NCBI GenBank assembly: GCA_003508835.1
Contig: PUFA01000210.1
Coordinates: forward strand, 1,802,501 to 1,866,500
Direction: 5' to 3'
DNA: 64,000 nucleotides
Origin: Eonycteris spelaea
Lineage: Eukaryota > Chordata > Mammalia > Chiroptera > Pteropodidae
A model generated the notes under the pieces. The model saw only the letters and a list, made by a program, of their open reading frames with translations, had not been told where the DNA came from and made no database searches. Shown in pieces: positions 56,820-64,000 of this stretch (its first letter is position 1; each line of letters begins with the position of its first letter). The translations under genes were made by a program, and so were the position numbers.

Positions 56820-57241
56820 ATATTTTCACACTGATGTTCATAGCAGCATCAGTCACGGCGGCCAGGACGTGGAAGCAACAGAAGTGTCCTATGATAGATG
56901 ATTGGATAAAGAAGCTGTGGTACATATATACAGTGGAATATTACTCAGCCAAAAGAAGAGATGAAATACCACCATTTGTGACAACATGGATGGACCTTGA
57001 GATAATCATGCTAAGTGAGATAGCCAAACAGATAAAGCTGAAAACCACATGCTATCACTTATGCATGGGATATAAACCTAAAGGCAACAAACAAACAGAA
57101 CAAACAGAGACTCACTGACATGGACTGTACACTATTGGTTACCAGAGGGTGGGTGGAAAGGGGGGAGTTAGGTAGAGTAAAAGGCGTCAAATATGTGGTG
57201 ACAGAAAGAAATCTAACTATGTGTGGTGAACACACAATGCA

Positions 57242-57284
<43 letters not shown>

Positions 57285-57345
57285 TGTCTCACTGTTGAAT
57301 TGTACACTTGAAATTTACTGAAGTTCAATAACCAATGTCATCATA
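56820..57345 (+). mobile_element. Younger L1 3' end with ORF2 C-terminal relic
   Basis: A frame at 56834-57118 still reads as the C-terminal end of L1 ORF2: residues include EYYSAKRR, TWMDLE and IMLSEIAKQ, the positions of the conserved C-terminal block. The 3' UTR follows ('ggactgtacactattggttaccagagggtggg', 'gttgaattgtacacttgaaattt') to an A tail at 57345. It is 5' truncated, lacks endonuclease and reverse transcriptase domains, and cannot be active. Confidence 0.95.
57243..57284. repeat. (GATA)n microsatellite in L1 3' UTR
   Basis: Ten or so uninterrupted TAGA/GATA units arose where the related L1 copy at 54.1 kb has only 'caatagatagatgatg', so the tract expanded from a two-unit seed in the L1 sequence. 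Confidence 0.95.
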
Positions 57346-58279
57346 AAAAAATGATAGCCCTAGAATAATAGTAATAAGTGGAGACAGTCTCATGCTAGGG
57401 TACATGAATTAGTGGCTAGTGGGCTGAATATCAGTACTCACCCCCGACCCCCACCAACCAGGTCCTCTTGTCTCTTGTGCAGTGAGCAACCTGCAGAACT
57501 CTGAATGGCAGTCCTAAAGTGAGTTACTCTCTGTCACCATTTTGCTTTGAGCTTGTCCTGCATCTGAAGATAGTACTAATTTATGCTGGAAATAAGGGGA
57601 TAGTCAATTAAATGGGTGTGTTACAGAAGATCATCTAAATGTTTCTAGGAGAAAGCTCGTGAGCTACCAATGGTCATGGAATCTTTAAGAAAGCACTGCC
57701 TTCCAAAAGCAGAGGATCACAGCTCTGCTTTTTCACCTGTTTGGAGGTAGAAAAGCCCAGTGTGTCAAGGGAGATGATATTCTCATGGAGAAGATAAAAT
57801 AAGGGGAGAATCCTATACCAAACTCTACTGAACCCCTTGGAGGAAAAGAAGTGTGGAAGGCAAGGGGAGCGGGGTGGTAGAAAGTCAGGGAATCCATCCA
57901 GAACTTTGCCCTCAGACACTTGTTTTTCACTGTCTACATGTGCCCCCGTGACAGCTAGCCAGGTATCTCTCTGTAAGAAAGTCTATTATTGCAGCAGAAA
58001 CAAGCATTTTGAGTTATACATGACAAATCTGACATTAATTTCTGCTTTTCATCCCAACAAAGAAATGCACTGATCTGTTTCTTCCCAAGGCTGTCTCCAC
58101 CTCCAGCATGGCCAGGGGACTCATTTGTTCCCTCCTTGTCCATCAAGTGCCCTGTGGTGGGATGTGCTCCAGGGAAGTTGGGCGGGGCTTCCAGAGGGCC
58201 TTGTTTCTAAGGGACAAGACTGTCACCATATCAATGCAATGCAGGGAGACATATGCCTCCCAAAACATAAAAACAATTG
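57346..58279. other. Unique DNA, nothing recognised
   Basis: No transposon or coding signal. Overlapping antiparallel frames (57674-58146) are chance. Confidence 0.45.
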
Positions 58280-58805
58280 CTGACTAAATAGTCCTTAGAA
58301 TATGGTGAGACTGAAACACAGATTAGAAAGCAATTTGGCAATTGAATCAGCAGTTAAAAAAAAGTTCAAACCCTTTGACTCAGTCATCCCGCTTTTGCAA
58401 ATCTGTTCTTCTAAGAAAATAATTCTAAGCACCAAAGAATCTGTAAGTGTAATAGCACAAATAGCCTAAATATTCACAGTTGCAAAATGGTTAAATAAAT
58501 TATGGTTCATAGACTTGATGGAATATTATGGAACCCTTAAAATGATTGTTTATGAGAATTATATAATAAGAAATTGCACAGAACTATGCTAAGTAAAAAA
58601 AGGAAAGATAAAAAAATATAAGTAAAGATAATTACTACTATGTTAAAATATGCATAAGAAAAAGACTCAAAGGAAATTCACCCAAAGGCTAACAGTGTTT
58701 GTATTAGACTGGTGGGATTTGAGTTCATTCTTTTTTCTTTTTTCTAGTTTCTACATTTTCTATGATGTGGTAATATTACATCCTTATGGAAGAAATTATT
58801 TAAAA
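58280..58805 (+). mobile_element. Old L1 (L1M-type) 3' UTR, sense
   Basis: 'gcaatttggcaattgaatcagcag', 'cctttgactcagtcatcccgctt', 'ggttaaataaattatggttcatagacttgatggaatattatggaacccttaaaatgattg' and 'gactggtgggatttgagttc' with a T/A-rich end are the sense counterpart of the antisense L1M copies at 49.9 and 53.2 kb. Confidence 0.93.
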
Positions 58806-60259
58806 AATATGTCAAGTCCTATCCCCAATGCATAGGGATAGTAGAAAGGGGTTCCACTTATTTGTAGAAAACATAATAATGGTCATCAATAATAAAAGAA
58901 CCTTAATAAAAATTAATAATATAAAAAGAAACAGCCTGGGTGAGAACGATGTAATGATTTCCCAACCCAGACACAATGACTTTCTCCAGGATCAGTTTTG
59001 GGGCTCTATTTCTTAACAAAGTGATTGGAGTTTTGACATGCTAGGCTGACCCAGGGAAGCTGGCCAACTCCAGGCTTTCGTGCTGTTCAGAGCTGGGCAG
59101 CCAATATTCCCTAACGCTGTGCCAACCCTCCCTGGCCTAGGGCTGCTCAGGCTGAAGGATGCGGCACTAGTTGGGCTGGTATGGCTTGCAGAGCACTTTG
59201 GATGAAGCCCTTGCTTGATTTCCTAACTGGACTGGAGTTTCTGGACAGGCGGCCAGTAGTGACGGAAGGCCATTACTAAGGGAGGGCAAGAATGGAGCTG
59301 GTCTTTCTGAATGAACAATCAGTAGCAGCTGTTCTGCAAGTGGGGTCTGAAGGGAAAGGCAGTGGCTCCCTTATTGTAGCTGGAGGAAATCTTGGCTGAT
59401 GGAGCATAGTGGGCTTTGGGCTTTTGCCCAAATAATAGCAAGGAAAGGGCTCACGGGGGGGCAGTTACCTTATCAGTATGAGGATGGGCTAGAGCTAATT
59501 TTAGCTGAGCCAGGGGAACACTTCCAGGAGAGAAGAGCTGACATAATGTATGAGAGAACGATAAAATGATGGCGCCAGTCCATCTCCAGCTGTATGGGTT
59601 TGCCATTCCCAGTTGTACCTGTTCTCAGATCTTTGATTTGCAGTGTGTGGACCACAAAGAAACAGACTGCTTTATGCATGGGGAGTTTTCACAATTAATA
59701 TCATCAGGGCCCGCAGCCTCACGGTGTCTGTTATTCACATAATTTAAATCTTTGCCAAATGCTAAGGATGATAAACTTAAACCAGCCCCACCCAAATCAA
59801 CATAAACCCAAACACACAACAGAAATTTCACCACATTCTTTTTCCTCTCAAAGCTAAAGAAGGGAGACCCAACTTTTCATGCCAACTTCTAGCATCTTCT
59901 TTGCATGTTTTTTTACTAAAGGAAAAGAAGACTGCTTCTTTTTTCCTGGAAAGATACATTTTTAATGAATGTAAATGTTCTTTCAGCTCCTTCATTTGGC
60001 GGATGGGATGGTACAGCTTGGACAGCCCGTCTCAGGAATACAATGGACTTGCTTCTTGTTATTTCTTTTCCCTTTCACCACCCAGTGAAGCACATATGCT
60101 CTCTGCCTGGGCCTTTGTTCCCAAGCCTGTACCCTCAGCCAGCAGAGACAGCTCGCCTTGGAAGGAAACACTCCTGATGAATTGGCCTCCTTGGTTTGTC
60201 TTCTAACAATGGGAGCAGTTCTGCCCAGACACATCTACTCTTCGCCCTGCTTCCTTTTG
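58806..60259. other. Unique DNA, nothing recognised
   Basis: No named repeat. 59490-59760 is unique DNA containing 'ttaccttatcag' (a GATA-type word). Opposing frames at 59901-60234 are accidental. Confidence 0.45.
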
Positions 60260-60442
60260 GCATTCATCCAGTTTCCACTTATTAAATATCTGCCACATGC
60301 CAAGAACTATTCTATTTCATACTTTTAACAACCCTATAATACAGTATTATCATCTTTATCATCCCCACTTTACAGATGGGGAGACTGAAGTACTGAGGGG
60401 TCCAGACTTGCCATAGCTAATATGTGACAAACATGTTATAAT
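60260..60442 (-). mobile_element. MIR SINE, antisense
   Basis: 'ccacttattaaatatctgccacatgccaagaactattc', 'aacaaccctataatacagtattatcatc' and 'ccccactttacagatggggagactgaag' are the complement of MIR tail and core. Confidence 0.93.
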
Positions 60443-61394
60443 CTCAGCAATGACAATATTCTGTCTCCGCTAGGACCTAACATCTGCTAGGCACTGTGGG
60501 TGTGGTGGTTTGGGGGGTGAAGTTGGCGTCGGGACAGAGCTGAGCAATGTACAATTACCAGCCGCATAATTCTGGAAGAAAGTTGTTTTTGACCATTTCT
60601 ATGTTCTTCCTACAGGACTGCTCTGTAGGTCCCGGTACTTTTGCATTCATCTTGGGCTCATAGGGCTCCCACTTCCACTGGCTGAGACATTGTTCTTCTT
60701 GCTGCAAGTATACAAATGCATTCTGAATTTTTGCAGGGTCTGCAAGCCTTGGCTTTGAGACTGAAGCAGGGCCAGGCTCCTTTTCCTGCCTCTCTCTCCA
60801 GTCCCTAACCTAAGAGTAACTTGCCAGAGTGCAAACGATCCTGTCAAGAGGTCCAAGGGAACAGCATGGCCACTTCTTGGGGTATGGGCTGGAGGGGAAC
60901 ATCTGGTCTTCAGCTCACCTCAGAGAGGCGTGCTTTAAGGCTGTAGGGAGGACCTATGTTCTGTCAGGCCAACCTGTAATTCCTATAATGCTTGGGTTAA
61001 GAGCCAGCCTTCTCCTCACCCGACCCATTGTCAATTGTCACCAGTTCTCCACATTATTGACCGCAAGGGCTGGCAATCAGGATAAAAGAAACTGGTTGTT
61101 TTGATCTGGAGCAGCCATAATTCAATCTGGAGTCATCCGGGCAGCTGTATATTATATTATTAGTGTTATAGGAAAAGAGGGGGGAAATTAATGGGCTGTT
61201 TGTAGATTTCAGTTCTCAAATCATGACCTCCATTTATAGAAAATTGGAATTCTAAATAATTGTTATCATCAAAGCACCTGTTAGTGTGAGGTTGGGCACC
61301 CTGTCCAGCAAACCCAAGCCACGATGACCAGCTGGGTTGTGGCCCCCTCTGCACTCCATGTCCTGTGAATAACTCTATCATGTAAAAAGGCGGC
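60443..61394. other. Unique DNA, nothing recognised
   Basis: No element recognised. The AT-rich part at 61100-61270 is free of repeats. Frame 60829-61104 has no domain. Confidence 0.45.
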
Positions 61395-61522
61395 ATCTGT
61401 TTCTCCTATGTGGGTGACGGACTCTTTAGGGGCAAAGGCTACTCTTCATTCCTTTTGCAACCCCAGTGCCTAGCAGCCCAGGCACACAGTAGGCACTTAA
61501 TATTAGTTTTGTTAAATTTCCA
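61395..61522 (+). mobile_element. L2 3' end, sense
   Basis: 'gacggactctttaggggcaaaggc', 'gcaaccccagtgcctagcagcccaggcacacagtaggcacttaatatt' is the L2 terminal sequence, well preserved. Confidence 0.9.
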
Positions 61523-61617
61523 TGTTTCTCACACTTTATGAAGAAACTAGATATTTCCACCATCAATTCTATAAGTTTACCACATCTACATTCATCTTTT
61601 CCTTCTTCCATCCTATT

Positions 61618-61691
61618 ACACACACACACACACACACACACACGTATACATGTGTGTGTGTATATATATATGTATATATATATATATATAT
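61618..61691. repeat. Compound (AC)n-GTATAC-(TG)n-(TA)n microsatellite
   Basis: (AC)13 or so at 61618-61643 is joined through GTATAC to a (TG)n at 61650-61661, then (TA)n to 61691. The AC and TG halves are complementary around the GTATAC centre, so the tract could extrude a hairpin. Alternating purine-pyrimidine sequence also favours Z-DNA. Confidence 0.95.
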
Positions 61692-61734
61692 TTACATATG
61701 ACAAAAGCCAATCTTTCACCAAATGCTCTATTGT

Positions 61735-62668
61735 CCATCTCCTCTTGTCCTCTCAAGGACTCCTTCCGTTATCTCTTCTCTTTCTTGCATCCCAAAGTTC
61801 TTTCTCTCTTTCCTGGATCATTCCCATTAGGTGAAAAGCAAGCAAACCCATATTCAATTATCTTCCAGTCTTGAAGTCCCCCCTACACCCCACACCTTAT
61901 TCTGGCTATGATCCCATTTCTCTGCATCCTTCTCAGGCAAACTTCTGGAAAATCTGTCTGTACACATTAGCATTACTTTGTCTCCTCCCATTCGCTCTTG
62001 AGCCTACTTTTTCTGGTTTATACTTGACAATTACAAAACCTCATTTTTCTTTAGGCCATAGTCAACCTTTGAGTTGCCAGATCTTGGGCTCCGTCTGCCT
62101 GCCTTCACATTACTCGGGCTGCAGGGAACATTCCACAGTGTAGCCTACTCCCAACTCCTCCACATACATTTCTCCTCAGCTTCAGTGACAGGGAACTTTG
62201 TGGTTTGCCACTCATACCTCTCTTTCAGCTTCTCAATCTGGGTTTCTACTCCTTAAACATAGGACCTTAACCTTTCTTTTTCTATGTTGTACTCTTTTTA
62301 ATAATCTCATCGATTCCATCCTCTATGATTGATAATGCCCATATTTTATATCTCCAGCTCAAACTTTGCCATGATCTCTAACTGCCTGCTTGACACCCTC
62401 CCTTACATGTCTCACAGGTACCTCAAACCGACCCTTTTCCAAATGAACCTATTTCATCTCATTGTTCCCTCAGACCAGACCCTTTTCTCATCTTCTAGTT
62501 TTCGGTGACTGAAATCTCTGTTCACCTAGTTGCCAAAGCCAGAATTCTAAGCATCATCTCGAATTCCCCTCACCCACTCTGCCTAAGTGGTCCTCTCATC
62601 AACCTCAATTTTTTCATTTGTTTCTTGCGTCTCTTCTCTCAATCTGAGATTGGCAAAAATCTCACTAG
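61735..62668 (+). mobile_element. L2 LINE, longest copy in the window, sense
   Basis: Sense L2 ORF2 landmarks are met in order: 'ctgggctgcagggaac'-like region, 'cacattactcgggctgc', 'ccatattttatatctccagctc', 'ctctaactgcctgcttgacacc', 'catgtctcacaggtacctcaaac', 'cccttttccaaatgaacc' and 'ttcacctagttgccaaagccagaattctaagcatcatc'. The left part (61735-62260) is less certain than the right. The frame is broken many times. Confidence 0.75.
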
Positions 62669-62778
62669 GTCCTAGGAAGGTACTGATTAATTAAATAGGC
62701 TTGGTCTACATGCTCAGTAAATATATGGTGGATGATGAATGAATAAGAGAATGGGTGCAAAAAAAAAAAAAAAAAAAG
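62669..62778 (+). repeat. L2-like terminus plus A20 tract
   Basis: 'ctacatgctcagtaaatatatggtggatgatgaatgaataag' resembles the L2 or MIR terminal tail. A run of 20 A follows at 62759-62778. Confidence 0.65.
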
Positions 62779-62839
62779 GCCCAGTACTTGGATTCCCAGT
62801 CACAAGTTACAGCCTCACGATCCTTCCAGAAAGAGGCTC

Positions 62840-63002
62840 ACCATGGGTATGTCCGGTGCCATTGGTCATGGAACTTAATTTCACTATGATTCAGTTTCTT
62901 ATTCTATAAAATGATACTAACAGCACCTAACTCACAGGGTTACTGTCAGGATTCAATAGCAAAACACTAAGCGTATAGTTAGTGCTCAATTCATGCATAA
63001 TT
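62840..63002 (+). mobile_element. MIR SINE, sense
   Basis: 'gattcagtttcttattctataaaatgatactaacagcacctaactcacagggttactgtcaggattcaatagc' and 'gtatagttagtgctcaattcatgc' are the MIR core and tail. Confidence 0.92.
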
Positions 63003-64000
63003 TAAAATAGCCTGTAATATAAACAACCCAACCATTTGATCAATTATTTTTTCTTACCATTTTGGCATGTTCCACCCAGCCTGAGGTAAACTTAAAGAGC
63101 ATATGAATGAATGAATAAATAATGAGCACACTTCATCGCCAGCGAGTCAGAGTCAAGAGTGATTTCAGCTCTGATCCCAGATGAACTGAGAACGATGCCA
63201 GCTGAGATGCCAGTCAGGGCCTTGTCTGTTGTCCCAGCTCCCGTCTCTACCTCTGGCCCAGGCTCTGCCACTGTCTCCTGTTCCTGCTCCAGCTCCCAGA
63301 GGGGAAAGTGATGGATGGAAACATCATAAATAAGAACAATGCCTACCTAGAAATGGCCTGTGTTCTTTCTTAAAATTATGAATAAAATAAGATACTGATT
63401 ACATCAGGTGGTATGGAGGATTTGCAATTGAGAATGCAAATGAAAAAGAGGTCACTTGTTAGGTTTGGGAGGGGACAAATGGTCCTGGAATGGTCTTTTT
63501 CTACTGCTAGAATGGTTAAGGGGAAAACCATCTGTGAACAAAGGGTCATAAATTGCTTCCAAGCACTGTCTGTCTGCTGTAGAAAAAAGGTCTGTGTTTG
63601 GGGAACCTCTTGCTGAGGAAAGAGTACACATTTGGGGGGCCCGTACTGACAATTTGGTTGTTATTTGTTAACTTGACGAGATGGGTAATAGTTGAAGTAT
63701 GGAATCCTAAAAGGAGTGCAGAAAATGTTACAATAAAAACCCCAATACATCATCCCTGGCCCAGACCTAATACAGTCAGCTACCAGCTCACCAGGCTTCT
63801 CTGCTCACAGGAATTTCATCTGGGCCTTATCTTATGGGAAATGCAAGCCGACCACTCCTAATGTTTATGGGATTTACAGAAAATTGTACATATCATGCAG
63901 ATCTACTTTTTTTTTCCTTGCTTTTCTTTCAAAGGAAATGAGTTCTTGGGGGCACTTATGAACATGCATGACTGAAGAGAGGAAGCTAGAGTCCAGCTTT
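63003..64000. other. Unique DNA to the window edge
   Basis: 'gaatgaatgaataaataatgag' at 63104-63124 is a short tetranucleotide tract. No other feature can be supported. Frames 63413-63861 look accidental. Confidence 0.45.

Noticed and set aside
56834..57118. Apparent 94-residue gene
   Set aside because: The translation is the C-terminal end of L1 ORF2, a 5'-truncated transposon remnant.
62759..62778. A20 tract as the tail of a processed pseudogene
   Set aside because: The sequence upstream resembles L2, and no gene-derived sequence is visible before it.
1..64000. Prokaryotic operon, phage or plasmid system
   Set aside because: There are no long frames, ribosome binding sites or operon structure, and mammalian repeats are spread across the full length.

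Overview
This window looks like non-coding nuclear DNA from a placental mammal, either a long intron or an intergenic stretch. No convincing protein-coding gene or exon is visible. The open frames are short, they lack gene-like context, and several of the longest lie inside recognisable LINE or SINE relics. The dominant content is old mammalian interspersed repeats: MIR SINEs, L2 LINEs, hAT-Charlie DNA transposons (three MER20 copies, MER5-like copies, one MER1-type copy), a CR1/L3 relic, MaLR-type LTRs and 3' ends of L1. I found no Alu, no rodent B1/B2, no carnivore SINEC, no ruminant Bov-tA/BovB, no equine ERE and no vespertilionid VES element. The younger L1 ends have the form seen in Laurasiatheria, and one SINE-like unit is a 5S rRNA head with an A-rich simple tail. 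Together these lean toward a bat, possibly a fruit bat, but that is an inference and not a firm identification.

Layout. 0-13 kb: L2, MIR and MER20 copies separated by unique DNA, with a 5S rRNA-derived unit at 10.5 kb. 13-20 kb: unique DNA with MIR/L2 copies and a near-perfect RFX X-box at 16.3 kb. 20-26 kb: a MER1-type transposon with a near-perfect 8-bp target duplication, a CR1/L3 relic and MIRs. 26-34 kb: the least repetitive part, AT-rich, with POU octamers, TAAT motifs and perfect palindromes. This is the best candidate for a conserved developmental enhancer region, and a strong CTCF motif follows at 33.5 kb. 34-52 kb: mostly MIR, L2 and L1, including an L1 3' end on the minus strand and L2 pieces in opposing orientations. 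52-58.8 kb: L1-rich, with L1 and MaLR insertions nested in or stacked on older elements. 58.8-64 kb: mixed unique DNA, a compound CA/TG/TA microsatellite and the longest L2 copy in the window.

No genes can be seen working together here. If the window has a function it is probably regulatory: candidate enhancers in the repeat-poor blocks, a candidate CTCF boundary or loop anchor, and an RFX site. No genuinely new biological system could be supported from the sequence alone. Repeat boundaries are estimates by eye (roughly +/-20-50 bp), and subfamily names are from recognition of consensus features, not from a search.
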